From Hormiphora californensis (taxonomy: Eukaryota; Ctenophora; Tentaculata; Cydippida; Pleurobrachiidae): a stretch of DNA of 32,500 nt. Within the stretch, counting starts at the first letter, position 1, and the number at the start of each line of letters is the position of its first letter. The stretch is taken from positions 3,182,971-3,215,470 of the forward strand of contig CM035353.1 of NCBI GenBank assembly GCA_020137815.1, written 5' to 3'. The position numbers were made by a program, and so were the translations under genes. Under the pieces are notes generated by a model. That model was not told the DNA's origin, searched no databases, and worked only from the letters and a program-made list of their open reading frames with translations. This document shows positions 12,001 through 20,300 of this stretch, piece by piece.

Positions 12001-12664
12001 GTTCTGATTGGTTGTTTACTTGTTTCGGTCGATTCCTGCTTCACACTCTTCTTCATTTCAGGTGCTTATCTACAACGAGGACGCTCGGCACTGCGAATGG
12101 AACTTCGATACATGGTTCCCATTGTTTATCACTGTACAAGCAGTCATATTCATGTACCTGCCCCTCTTTTTCAATGTAGTCGCCTACACCATTATCATAT
12201 TCAAACTGCGAACCCTACGATCCTCGAAACGGTCCACGACAACCACTATGGTCACGATCCGGGCTATTATTCTATGCTTCCTGTTCTCCCTAACGTGGTT
12301 ACCCGGTCAGATAGTCCGACTAATGATAGACTCACAGTCAGATAACCATAATGAAATTATCAGGTTGGCTCTGTCTGTGCTCTATGCAAACTGTCTAATT
12401 GATCCTATAATGTACACTTGCTCGCCCAGATCTATCATCTTGTGCATTAGAAGGTGTAGGGCTGGGGCAGAGGTAATCGGGGGGAGTGGGGCGACAGCTA
12501 GGAGGGCCAGCAGACCTGGCAGCGATCAGACATCAAGGAACAGTGTCGTCAATACTGGTGTTATGATTCTCAGTGTTAGTGATGTGGCAGCAGCCGGGAA
12601 ACGAGATGCCTTTACTCGATCTGCAGGGAACATTTCTAATCTCCAAATTGTATCTGGGCTGTGA
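5919..12664 (+). CDS. Rhodopsin-type seven-transmembrane receptor gene, six coding exons
   Basis: Joining 5919-6060, 6184-6282, 6429-6473, 6530-6623, 11571-11661 and 12062-12664 gives 1074 nt, 357 residues and a TGA stop, with matching phases (1,1,1,2,0) and GT-AG borders at every intron. All seven helices are visible: TM1 in exon 1, TM2 with N-L-A-V-S-D, a cysteine at the start of TM3, D-R at its end, TM4 with W, TM5 with Y-L-P-L, TM6 with T-W-L-P and TM7 with D-P-I-M-Y. It should be a plasma-membrane G-protein-coupled receptor. The ligand cannot be told. Four introns are 56-400 bp, while intron 4 is 4947 bp because it contains a LINE, a minisatellite and two MITEs. The gene is antisense to the SBF-like gene to its right. 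It matches the family in length and has no frame break. Confidence 0.88.
6184..6282 (+). CDS. Receptor exon 2: intracellular loop 1 and TM2
   Basis: Encodes a basic loop (T-K-K-Y-R-K) and TM2 with the hallmark L-N-L-A-V-S-D. The acceptor is TTCCGTAG and the donor GTTGGT follows the codon for Arg. Intron 2 (6283-6428) contains a short (GA)n tract. Confidence 0.85.
6429..6473 (+). CDS. Receptor exon 3: extracellular loop 1 and start of TM3
   Basis: A 45-nt exon encoding T-A-Y-G-V-D-E-S-L-A-C-Y-I-L, which supplies the conserved TM3 cysteine that pairs with extracellular loop 2. The acceptor CCCTGCAG and donor GTATGT are good, and intron 3 is only 56 bp. Confidence 0.8.
   Translation, partial: LLRTVWTNPWPATS
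6530..6623 (+). CDS. Receptor exon 4: TM3 and D-R motif
   Basis: Encodes the rest of TM3 and A-Y-D-R-L-V-A-V-I-F-P-I. The motif is D-R-L rather than D-R-Y. The exon ends CAATCAG directly against GTGAGG, which is also the first unit of the long minisatellite in intron 4. Confidence 0.85.
6624..6925 (+). repeat. GTGAGGT/GACTGGT minisatellite seeded on a splice donor
   Basis: About 300 bases built from GTGAGGT, GACTGGT and GAAGCGAT blocks, with an early composite period of about 44 bp. It starts at the first base of intron 4, so the exon 4 donor is repeat unit 1 and many donor-like GTGAGG motifs follow. Confidence 0.9.
6936..7077. mobile_element. Pogo-like MITE in receptor intron 4
   Basis: The left end is CAGTTGGACCCCGATTTACC, preceded by TA. 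The right end is CCGGTAAATCGGGGTCCGACTG. It carries the internal GGCAAAACCC and CCCCCGAGCATCCCGG blocks of the copy at 23533 in the opposite orientation. At 142 bp it cannot encode a transposase. Confidence 0.85.
7088..7182. mobile_element. Small MITE with two GCGAAGC hairpins
   Basis: Begins TTGGTAACGAAGTTACCCCT and ends AGGGGTAACAAACC. Inside are two perfect hairpins, GGCGTGC-GAA-GCACGCC and GGCCGC-GAA-GCGGCC. It shares its left end with the element at 15768-15850 and resembles the ends of foldback 1. It lies beside the pogo-like MITE in intron 4. Confidence 0.7.
7183..7550. other. Intron 4 stretch without gene
   Basis: AT-rich sequence with no usable frame. Its style resembles the interiors of the foldback elements, so it may be old transposon DNA, but no boundary is visible. 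Confidence 0.5.
7551..11228 (+). mobile_element. RTE-like LINE inserted in receptor intron 4
   Basis: The coding frame at 8083-11196 is followed after about 30 bases by AAGTAAGTAAG, a short tandem tail of the kind RTE elements end with. The stretch before the ORF (about 7551-8082) has no other identity and is probably the 5'UTR, so the left boundary is a guess. No target duplication was identified. The element has the same orientation as the receptor gene and explains most of the intron's length. Confidence 0.7.
8083..11196 (+). CDS. LINE ORF: APE-type endonuclease and reverse transcriptase
   Basis: An uninterrupted 1037-codon frame. The endonuclease occupies about residues 50-300: S-T-W-N (N57), T-E-T-H (E87), A-Y-A-P, G-D-F-N (D194, N196) and G-S-D-H (S289-H291). 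Reverse transcriptase spans about 520-850: N-F-I-D-F-K-A-A-F-D (D660), G-T-G-Q-G-D-I-Q-G-P, and Y-A-D-D at 766-769. The C terminus has L-L-Y-G-S-E-T-W and R-L-R-W-F-G-H-V, as in RTE-type elements. It would nick chromosomal DNA and copy its RNA into the nick. There is no separate ORF1, which also fits RTE. All catalytic residues are present, so it may still be active or have inserted recently. The start is the first ATG; the frame could begin a little later. The exact clade is less certain than the function. Confidence 0.93.
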   Translation: MTGAGQSREDPCVQTGTKRSSHCNRVISCAITEVSPDLSKQNPYNLVKYSFKISTWNVLSLESSSSKLYELARVTSEYGTDVMTLTETHRPGTGVVVLENGNLFINSGRMDGIRRQGVGVVLSKRVKNSLISYTPVSERVMWLRLHSKQVNVSVVVAYAPTEDAEDSVKDGFYNEVTGVLDGLPGQDVVFLTGDFNARVGSDSESVSGVVGKHSLHAVSNNNGKRLVDLCTLYGLVIGGSLFEHLNIHKGTWKSPDGRTVTQIDHICVSSRWKSSLLDVRSYRGADIGSDHYLVGGRFRLRLRANGRRKGERVAVPDLQKLRNGSKIVEYQVALKNRFEELEDGVDLESRWDFFMNTIRDTSLEILGKRPAQKRQCHLSDTTKDLISQRAEAKRKGETASEDYGRLRKVAKRSSREDEQLWADKLADDLEGAARRGNQRDVWQLTKQIAGKANSKGVAVRDNAGNLLSEVDQQRGRWAEHFSTLLNPQASPVNLVDLGELSGRPCFSELEDSDAAPTITEISTALKRLKNHKCPGLDGVSNEELKFGSAVLVGPLEALFGEVWESEKVPSDWLKGVITVLPKKGDSSVCGNNRGITLRATTSKLFQMVLLGRMEDGLERLLRENQCGFRRGRSCIDQIFSLRMAIHQASEYNLPLFVNFIDFKAAFDSINRGFIWAAFKYYGLPDKYIRILRSFFDGTVSAVRWAGGLSDWFEVLSGTGQGDIQGPVVFNVCLNLAVELSEVHGSPSRGLVLRQEGDSVETVLDCDYADDMAVMDSTEAGLQESTDLICKFSEYAGLKVNTRKTEAMAVAKSSVQPPPEVSLTIGDTEISQVRDFTYLGSKISYDGKLDGELSSRIGKGSGAFRCLGKVWNNRNILERTKIRIYEAAILTILLYGSETWNTTKAQMHRLEVFHQTCLRRILKIRWYNKVSNVKVLKIAGISTVQGYISSNRLRWFGHVSRMPEHRIPKIFMNWVPRHGKRSRGRPRKTWLQCVREDACAVSGVDDTNEELMGKAQDRDEWRRFSRRARYSDAGHSND
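11229..11570. other. Remainder of receptor intron 4
   Basis: About 340 bases between the LINE tail and exon 5 with no repeat or frame I recognise. The last bases, TAATTCTAAG, provide a weak, pyrimidine-poor acceptor. Confidence 0.6.
11571..11661 (+). CDS. Receptor exon 5: TM4
   Basis: Completes the split Arg codon and encodes G-M-I-V-I-I-W-T, continuing through a hydrophobic helix to I-R-D-Y-P-D-G-R. This is TM4 with its tryptophan. It ends in phase 0 at the strong donor GTGAGT. A CTCACC-rich short direct repeat follows in the intron (11668-11725). Confidence 0.82.
11813..11881. mobile_element. 69-bp pogo-like mini-copy in receptor intron 5
   Basis: Begins CTGACGGAGCCCGATTTACT and ends GAGGCCCGACTG, flanked by TA on both sides. 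It keeps AGGATGCTCAGGG from the family interior, so it is a heavily shortened relative of 23533-23704. Confidence 0.6.
11930..12038 (+). mobile_element. hAT-type MITE copy 1 (109 bp)
   Basis: Terminal inverted repeats CAGGAACCGACCGAA and TTTCGGTCGATTCCTG, flanked by a perfect 8-bp duplication CTTCACAC (11922-11929 and 12039-12046). An 8-bp duplication fits hAT transposases. The right duplication is followed by only the 15-base acceptor tract TCTTCTTCATTTCAG and then exon 6. Confidence 0.92.
12062..12664 (+). CDS. Receptor exon 6: extracellular loop 2 to C terminus
   Basis: Starts V-L-I-Y-N-E-D with a loop cysteine (H-C-E-W). TM5 follows with Y-L-P-L-F-F, then a basic loop (R-S-S-K-R-S-T-T-T-T), TM6 with L-T-W-L-P-G, TM7 with L-I-D-P-I-M-Y-T, a short amphipathic region with cysteines (C-I-R-R-C) and a Ser/Thr/Gly-rich tail. 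TM7 uses D-P-x-x-Y in place of N-P-x-x-Y, a common variant. The acceptor follows MITE copy 1. No AATAAA was found close after the stop. Confidence 0.9.
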   Translation: MLIYNEDARHCEWNFDTWFPLFITVQAVIFMYLPLFFNVVAYTIIIFKLRTLRSSKRSTTTTMVTIRAIILCFLFSLTWLPGQIVRLMIDSQSDNHNEIIRLALSVLYANCLIDPIMYTCSPRSIILCIRRCRAGAEVIGGSGATARRASRPGSDQTSRNSVVNTGVMILSVSDVAAAGKRDAFTRSAGNISNLQIVSGL

Positions 12665-12696
12665 GATAAGTTATTGGACTATATACATGTACATTA

Positions 12697-12728
12697 TTTT
12701 TTGAAGTTGTCACCCCAACTTCAAAAAA
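12697..12728. repeat. 13-bp perfect hairpin after the receptor stop
   Basis: TTTTTTGAAGTTG pairs with CAACTTCAAAAAA across a 6-base loop, 33 bases after the stop codon. The sequence GACAACTTCAAAAAAGC recurs near 27459-27475, so it may be a repeat end rather than an mRNA-specific structure. Confidence 0.6.
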
Positions 12729-12826
12729 GCCGACTTTATTGTAGATCTGTACCTATTTATACCATATCAACGTCTCCTTTTGATTAGCCGCGATATATTA
12801 TATGTAGTATAATTAATTAATTATAA

Positions 12827-13183
12827 ATGTGTCATATCCTACCTATGGAGCAGCGTGTGGAATTCAAGGCATGCTTGATGGCGTTTAAAATTGTTCATAA
12901 CCTAGCCCCGGATTATCTCTGTGACCAAGTACCAGTTGAGGACTTGGAGGCTGTTCGAACCACCCGTGGAACTGCAACGCCTGATCACTACAAGCTTAAG
13001 TATCCTAAGCTTTCGAGTATTAACGCCAACTCCAAGTTGAGAAGGAGGAGACCGTCTGTCTTCCTACCTGAAGTGTGGAATGAGCTCCCCCTGGAGCTTC
13101 GATCAGTTGAGTCAGTGGATCTGTTCAAGTCGAGGTTAAAGACAAGATTGTTTGTGGAAGCATTCGGAGCCAGCGGAGGATGA
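12827..13183 (+). pseudogene. C-terminal fragment of a CR1/L2-like reverse transcriptase
   Basis: The 118-codon frame has the family's conserved tail: H-I-L-P-M-E-Q-R-V-E-F-K, L-A-P-D-Y-L, V-W-N-E-L-P-L-E-L-R-S, and D-L-F-K-S-R-L-K-T-R-L-F. The reverse transcriptase core (including Y-x-D-D) is absent because the copy is truncated at its 5' end. The ATG is incidental. Not a host gene. Confidence 0.8.
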
Positions 13184-13574
13184 GGTTCCTTGTTTCGCCT
13201 GCTTTCATCAGGTATTTCGCCTAGCTTGTATTTATTTTCTTTTGGTTCTGTTTTACCGCTCATGGTAAGGTTTTTATTGGCATTTTATAGCATTTTTTCG
13301 AGTGAAGCACGAGTGGAAATGATATTTACAGACATTTTCTACCATCTAATGTGGACGTTTTTCCATCTATATCAGTCTGTTATCTCATCTGGACAGTTAT
13401 GTGAGCCGAGAGTGTTTAAATCAGTTTAATTCAGTGTTTTGGGTCTACCATTTTTTGATATACGTCTTTAAGTAACCGCTCAGATCGCCTCTCAGTGTCA
13501 GTGTCAGTTCTACTACACTGGCCCTGTGAGGTAAGGGCGGCATATAAATAGACATATTATTATTATTATTATTG
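12829..13574 (+). mobile_element. 5'-truncated CR1/L2-type LINE tail
   Basis: Contains the C-terminal tail typical of CR1/L2-like reverse transcriptase ORFs, then a 3'UTR ending GGCGGCATATAAATAG and an (ATT)n tail (13555-13574). Elements of this group end this way after incomplete reverse transcription. The catalytic part is missing, so it is dead. It begins about 165 bases after the receptor stop. Confidence 0.75.
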
Positions 13575-14042
13575 GAACTAAACCGGGACCAGAAAATATA
13601 ATGTTTTTTCTGTGTTCTAAAGAAGAGTTTTAATGCTTGGTGTTTAAGAGATTGTCATAGTTTGTGTTTTATAGCAATTTACCATGTCAGAAGAATCATT
13701 TAACAGTTCTCGAGATGTGTCGAGTATTGACATATAATTATATATCTGAACTTTGTGTCTTCTGAGAATTTCAAATTTCACAACTTCACAATTATACCTC
13801 ACCCCCCCCCCCCCCAACCTCATCATGTGGACCCTGTCAGGTTGAGGTGGTGGGGGTGACAGAAACAACATTTTAATAGATATTTAGCAATCTGATTGCT
13901 AAACATCCATCTACTGAAATTTTGAAAGGTTTGCGAAAAAGCAATGAAATTATATGTCATTGTTATACCTCTAATACTATTTAGATACGTATCAATGATT
14001 ATAAACGTATCAATTACTAAATAGTTAATAGATTATACTTAC
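13575..14042. other. Stretch without a recognised gene
   Basis: About 470 bases with a poly-C run (13803-13816) and no supported exon. I searched the - strand here for the next myotubularin exon (a G-W-D loop was expected) and found none. Confidence 0.6.
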
Positions 14043-14262
14043 ATGTTCTAGCCAGTTACTATTTTCAATCTCCTACTCACATGTTCTAGCCAGTTACTAT
14101 TTTCAATCTCCTACTCACATGTTCTAGCCAGTTACTATTTTCAATCTCCTACTCACATGTTCTAGCCAGTTACTATTTTCAATCTCCTACTCACATGTTC
14201 TAGCCAGTTACTATTTTCAATCTCCCACTCACATGTTCTAGCCAGTTACTATTTTCAATCTC
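14035..14262 (-). repeat. 38-bp minisatellite made of an exon end and its donor
   Basis: Six copies of the 30 nt encoding [10 protein letters not shown] (14043, 14081, 14119, 14157, 14195, 14233), each followed on the - strand by a donor. The donors are GTGAGTGG for the first, GTGAGTAG for the next four and GTAAGTAT for the last. The copies are almost identical, which suggests recent expansion. Confidence 0.95.
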
Positions 14263-14331
14263 CTGCCAGAAGTTCACACATTTCTCCTTCGGGAAGAGTG
14301 CCCCCATCAGGAGCTCATAAGATCGGGCAAC
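14233..14331 (-). CDS. SBF-like exon 25, last one found
   Basis: 33 codons, [23 protein letters not shown] then [10 protein letters not shown], matching the vertebrate V-K-A-S-F-K-K-L-M-R-A-C...L-x-D-S-E-W-L segment. Acceptor TCTATAG. The end is set at the first of six tandem donors (GTGAGTGG), because reading past it meets a stop in the next repeat unit. The following exon, which should carry the G-W-D pseudoactive loop, was not found. Confidence 0.88.
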
Positions 14332-17300
14332 CTATAGAGAGATAATGGGTTAACTGAGATTAATTATATACAAGGTGGCCCATAAGTTATGATCGCGGGG
14401 GACTTAATGGGTTAACTTTCTACTTCTTGGAGAGGGGAACCAATAAGGTTGCCTGCTTGGGGTGGCGCTCGAGCTATGCTGCAGAGAAATCTGTACCAAA
14501 AATGGACCGTCGCTGAACGCCATTCGTAATAGGAGATCAGCACCATGGCATCGTTCCGACCTACTTTTTTAAACTTTTATATACTTATTTTGTATATTAC
14601 AGTCGGACGTCGGTCCCCCGGCTGGATAAATTTCCCTCAAAACGTTTTTAACGCTTGGTCAACTTGATAAAGAGGCATGATTCGATGGGGATCACGTATC
14701 GGTTCGTTAGCGGGAGCCGGGAGGACATGTGAAAAAGGCGTGAGAGCCAAAATAAGTTTCCGGCGTGCAAAAAGTGGCAGTAAAGACTCAATTTTTGCCG
14801 TTTTTGAGCCGTTTTCGAGCCTTTCCAGCCACTTTTTTCGAAATTTTGAGATCGAAAAACACATCCAATTTCCATGAAACTTTGGAATTGACATAGAAAA
14901 TACCCAAAAAACAGTTTAGCAAAGTCTCAGCACCAGCAAAAATTCCTTGAACTGGTAGTTTTGATGCCAAAAAGACACTTCTCGGGGTGCTAGATCTCCA
15001 AAACCCCCAGGAACCTTGAATGAGGGTATGGAATAGTCCAAGTATGAAGTTTCATGACCTAATCTTGTCAACTTTTTTTCTGGGTGAAGCACAACGCTTG
15101 TAAAGATCCAAAATGAACACCCTGTATGTATTTTAAATTTTTCATTGCTAATCAGCAATGATTATGTCATCGATATAACAGTTGGAGGTGCCTTGGCAGG
15201 CACTGTTGGTAAAGCCCGACACAATTGGTTAATAAATCTACACTAATCTCTATTGACCAGGGACCACCCAGAGAGCTAAACAGCTTTCTGGGTGGTCCCT
15301 TCAATATTAGACTCACAAAGCTGTCAAGTTGGCTCTTCTAAGTTCTCAGCGCTATAATCAATAAACCTGGGTATAAACCTGTTCCGTCGGTATTTGCCCC
15401 CCCCCCCCCCGCCCCGCCCGAAGAGAACTACGGGAGGGGGGCCGGGGGGGGGGGGGGGGGTCCGACTGAATATATATTTTATACAATTGAATCTCCGTGT
15501 CAGTGATGTAGCCTATATAATATTATCTACTCACATAACGATAGTGGATGTTGTCATTCAGGCCAATGAATTCCACCTCATTATAGTTCTCCAGACGGGC
15601 ATTCTGAGAGAGGATAGATATATTACTAGTTGAGAATGAGAAAGTAATAGGACTTTAAAGATCTAAGCGCCCCTTTTCTTCTCTCTTTTATAAAAGGAGC
15701 CTAAAATGTTAGCTTCCTACAAAATAAAGGCTCCTTTCCTTTTGTGGACTCAACTCTCAGTATTACCTTGGTAACGAAGTAACCCTTCCCTTGCCAGCGC
15801 ACGAAGGTCGCGAGACGACCTGCGCTAGAGGGGTTTGGTTTCGTAACCAAAGTAAATTACCTGTAGATCGTGGTAACTTCCAATAACAAATAGAGATATC
15901 ATTCTGTTCTCCTCATCATCCTCCTGGAGAAGATCCTCACCCTCAGGGATATGGGAGAGCGTCGCTTGGGATCCTGGGGAACGTAATTATATATTAGGGG
16001 GGGGGGTGACAAATGGTGATGGTGACACCCTCTGGGATATGGGAGAGCGTCGCTTGGGATCCTGTAGAATATATAATTTTTAGTACCACGGGGCGAGAAG
16101 ATCCTCACCCTCTGGGATATGGGAGAGCGTCGCTTGGGATCCTGGGGGAGTATAATATATTAGGGGGGGGGGGGGTAATCATGGTGATGATCTCTGGAGA
16201 AGATCCTCACCCTCTGGGATATGGGAGAGCGTCGCTTGGGATCCTGTAGAATATATTATTATTAGTACCACGGGGCGAGAAGATCCTCACCCTCTGGGAT
16301 ATGGGAGAGCGTCGCTTGGGATCCTGGGAGAGTAGAATAATTAGGGGGGGGGGGGGGGTAATCATGGTGACACCCTCTAGGATATGGGTGATGATGACAC
16401 CCTCTGGGATATGGGAGAGCGTCGCTTGGGATCCTGGGGGAGTAGAATATATATTAGCTAATTAGTACCACCACGGGGCGAGCTGGTTTACCCAGTACCA
16501 TCAATCTGATGAAATCATATTATACCCACATGGCATGTGGGGTATTGTCTAGGAACCGACCGAATCAGGAAATACTGGTCCCTGATTGGCTGATAACCAG
16601 TCACGTGACCTAAATAACGAGTTCTGATTGGTTGTTTACTTGTTTCGGTCGGTTCCTGGTATTATCACTCACCGGTACCCGGGAAGAGGTTAGCTGAACT
16701 CATTGTCATTGTCTCCTTCAACTTAGTCATACCACGAAACAAAATCTTCTGGAGGTGGTGATTCTTTGTCTTGCCAATGTGATATGCTGTCGTTTTGCAG
16801 TTCGCTTGCTGAAAAAGGCATCGCTGTGTGACACAGGGAAGTGTTTACTCTTAGTTATAGGGTTTGGGGCCCTCGCCATCTATCCATCTAATTCTCGAGA
16901 ACATCTAAACTCCCCGTCCACTTTGTATTGGCCGCGAGTAACCACTTTGGTGGTTACGAAGTCAAGGGCCACCATTCCGTTCTCTGTCACACATGTGATT
17001 GGGATAATCAGTTTAAGAGTCACGGCGCATCTTACCAACCAACCAACCAATTAACCACCAATAATATCAAATAGTAGTTGAAAACAGATTATTGTCACGA
17101 AAATTGTATATAGCTTTTGTCGAGGGGCAGAGCTAGAGAACTAAATTTACCAGTTGTTTAATAGCGTGTACGAGGATGTTGAGGTAGTTTTCTGTGTGCT
17201 CAGATCTGAACCCTGTATCCGGTAGATCGGTGGAGGCGCGGTTGTGGGCTGCCACCCTGAGCTTCCAGTTGACCGTTTCTAACCGTCCTTTTTTAACTAT

Positions 17301-20300
17301 CGCTGCTGACCTGAGGATTGAGGGCGGGAATTAGGGGGGGGGGAGCGGGAATTGGGTTGATTAGGGGCGGGAATTGGGGGGGGGGGGGGGGGGTGTGAAT
17401 TGGGTGGATTAGGGGCGGGAATTGGGTGGATTAGGGGCGGGAATTGGATGGATTAGGGGCGGGAATTGGGTGGATTAGGGGCGGGAATTGGGTGGATTAG
17501 GGGCGGGAATTGGGTGGATTAGGGGCGGGAATTGGGTGGATTAGGGGCGGGAATTGGGTGGATTAGGGGCGGGAATTGGGTGGATTAGGGGCGGGAATTG
17601 GATGGATTAGGGGCGGGAATTGGGTAGATTAGGGGCGGGGTAATGGAGGTGTGAAAGATCCCGGAGGGGGTACCTCATTAGTATGGTGGCGGGTTGTCGG
17701 GGATGTTTCCACGTCATAACAGGAAACCTAGATCTGTCAAACTGCCTCGCTACATCGTGCAGTGAGATGTCCGTGGCGAGAGATGGAACAACGAGGATGG
17801 CAGGGTAACTTCTACAAAGCTGTGGGGGGATATGTATTAGGAACGATTGGGAACAATTGGGAACAGTTGGGAATAATTGGGAATAATTGGGAATAATTGG
17901 GAATAATTGGGAATAATTGGGAATAATTGGGAATAATTTCAGTAGAACAGTTACAAGTCTACAGCTGGAAAATGGGGGCTAAAAAAGTTTTAAAAAATCT
18001 AAAAAAAGGTAAAAAGGCCATCGACCAAAATTAGGGTATTTTTTTGGGAAAAAAGTCTACACTCTACATACCGTGTAATCTTTGTTGAAGGCCGTCAACC
18101 TCCAGGCATTCTTGCTCGAGCTCTTCCCTATGTCATTAAATCCCCCAAAACCTAGCCGTGCGAAATCCTCACAATACGTATACTCGTTCCTACACCTGCG
18201 ATGGGATTACGGTTATTAGTAGACGGGTAGCTAAACTTTAGGGAATTGACATACAATTTCAAGCGGCTCTGTTGAAAGTAGAGAATTTCCTAAGTTATAC
18301 ATACCTAATTATCGGCCTCCTCTTGGGACGTTTCATTCTGAAGCTCCCGTGGAAGAAACTAGCTGCAGTAAGCCCAGACGCCAAGGAGATGACATCTGAG
18401 TGTTCGTCTCCCAGACCCCCGTTACTGGTTAATGATTGCATAGACGCAGTGTGAGTCAGCACACCAGGGGGCGGTGCCCGCTGCTGGTCTTTTGATCCCG
18501 GTGATTTGGGACCATGATGGTTCTCGTGATCATCATTGATCTTCTTACTGCTCTTCATTGATGAGCTGTGCTTCTGGGGGAGCATCATCATACTCTTCCT
18601 ATAGCTCTTCTTGGTAGCAGCACTGGCGGGAACAGCACTGGCAGGAATACCCCCTGACCCTCCCCCGGCACCAGTTGGAACACCCCCACCACCCGCCACA
18701 CCAGGCACTACACCCGCCAGGCTGTCGTGGAGGGGCTCCGGGTCCGGTCGGACAAAGGCAAACGTTTGGACGATCTTGCTGACTGTTCGTAACCGAACTA
18801 ATTTCTTCTTGAACAGTTCGATGCCATCACTGCTGCGCTCCTTGAAGAAGCCAATACGGAATATTTGGCAGGTAAGGGAGTAGATGGAGAGGTGGTGCTC
18901 CACGTTGAGGCAGTCCTCGTCATCATCACCCTCCGGATCTTGGTCTGGGTCATCGTTATCCATGGAATAGATTGAACCCACCGGAATACACCTGTAGGAG
19001 GTAATAAGTTAGAGGTAATTAGTGGGAGGATAGTACCACGGAGGTAATTAGTTAATTATATCTTTCCTCCAAAATTGTTATGAGTCGTTACGTAGGTTCT
19101 CGAGAATGTATATCATATAAATTCTTGGCCAATTTAAGCTGCCTACTCTAGAAATCCGGTCTTTCCCTGACCTCTCCCTCCCTTTCTCACCTGTAAATTA
19201 TTGTATTTTCATCATCACTATTTAGTGGGAAGCCGATGAAGATGACCCTGTAGTTGGTGAGATAGAGTACTCCCTCTGCTGGTAGGATCTGTGGCTGCAC
19301 ACGAGCCTAAAAATAGAATTATTGTGAACGGATTTGTTTGTTTGTTTGTGATTGCCGCGTCTGGAGGATGACCTGCCCTAAAGTAGTAGAGTTGTTAGCA
19401 CTAAATTATGCGGCATTTTACTCATGAGGCAACATACAGAAGCTTAAATTATGGGTATCATCTTGTCTCTGATTTTGAAATCCCATTCCCATCCCCTACA
19501 CGACGGTAAACCATTATGTATGGGAACCCATATTTGAAGAGACTTCCTCTCTGAGATTAGGGATCGGTTGATTGTTTATAAGTCGCATTATATACGGCAT
19601 AACCAGTGAATAAATCTTGATTTCTCCTTCCGGCGACGACGAATTGATAGACGGGTATTTTATTGTATGTAAAAGAAAGCAACCAATTTCGATGCTCAGT
19701 ATCAGCATCAGGCTCAAATTAATTTATTCAAAGAAGTGAAGAGTTTGAAAATTATGCTAAGGAACTAAATTGATTGCGTTCTTCTACAATAAAATACCCG
19801 TCTATCAAATCGTCCAGCCGGAAAGAGAAATCAAGACTGACTCCCATTCTAGTTAACTAGTGGGGGAAGGCCCTTCCCGGAAGGGTCGCCGCAACGAGAA
19901 GGGACACAAGTAGCAACCCATATCATTGAAACCAACTCCCACCTACCCGTCTACCCACCGAAATACGCCCTGAACACACATGACCCCCTTACCTCTGCCT
20001 GCATGGGCATCATATAAACATGGACAGGGTCCACCTGCATCTTCTCCATGTGCACCATTGGGGGGACCTCCATCCGGGCCTTGAGGAAGGTTGTCTTTTT
20101 GACGGGAGGAAGTTTCGCGGCCAACTGCGATACCTCTGATATTGTGTCGTAATGCATGCTCAACATCTCGGGTACCTTATAAGATTTGATTTGATTTGAT
20201 AAGAGCGGTTACCATGGGCGTGAACCCCTGTTGGGGACCCTCCGCACTTAGTGATACCAGCACCGCTAATGATGGCCGTGAGGTACTAATATAAGATAAA

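Larger units (their letters stand above)
14600..15468. mobile_element. Candidate 0.87-kb pogo-like non-autonomous element
   Basis: Starts TA-CAGTCGGACGTCGGTCCCCCGG and ends GGGTCCGACTG, the pogo-like termini of this window, with poly-C and poly-G near the right end. No transposase frame was seen between. The right TA is not clean (AA follows), so it may instead be two separate remnants. Confidence 0.4.
14332..15534. other. SBF intron 24 (1.2 kb)
   Basis: Contains a candidate long pogo-like element (14600-15468), a 13-bp hairpin (15259-15300), a C-run and a long G-run. No exon was needed or found. Confidence 0.6.

Noticed and set aside
14035-14262. CRISPR-like array of regularly spaced repeats
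   Set aside because: The 38-bp units are head-to-tail copies with no unique spacers, and the context is a eukaryotic exon border.
16755-17054. 99-residue + strand frame in SBF intron 21
   Set aside because: No resemblance to a known protein, lies antisense in an intron, and ends in a short repeat (N-Q-P-T-N).
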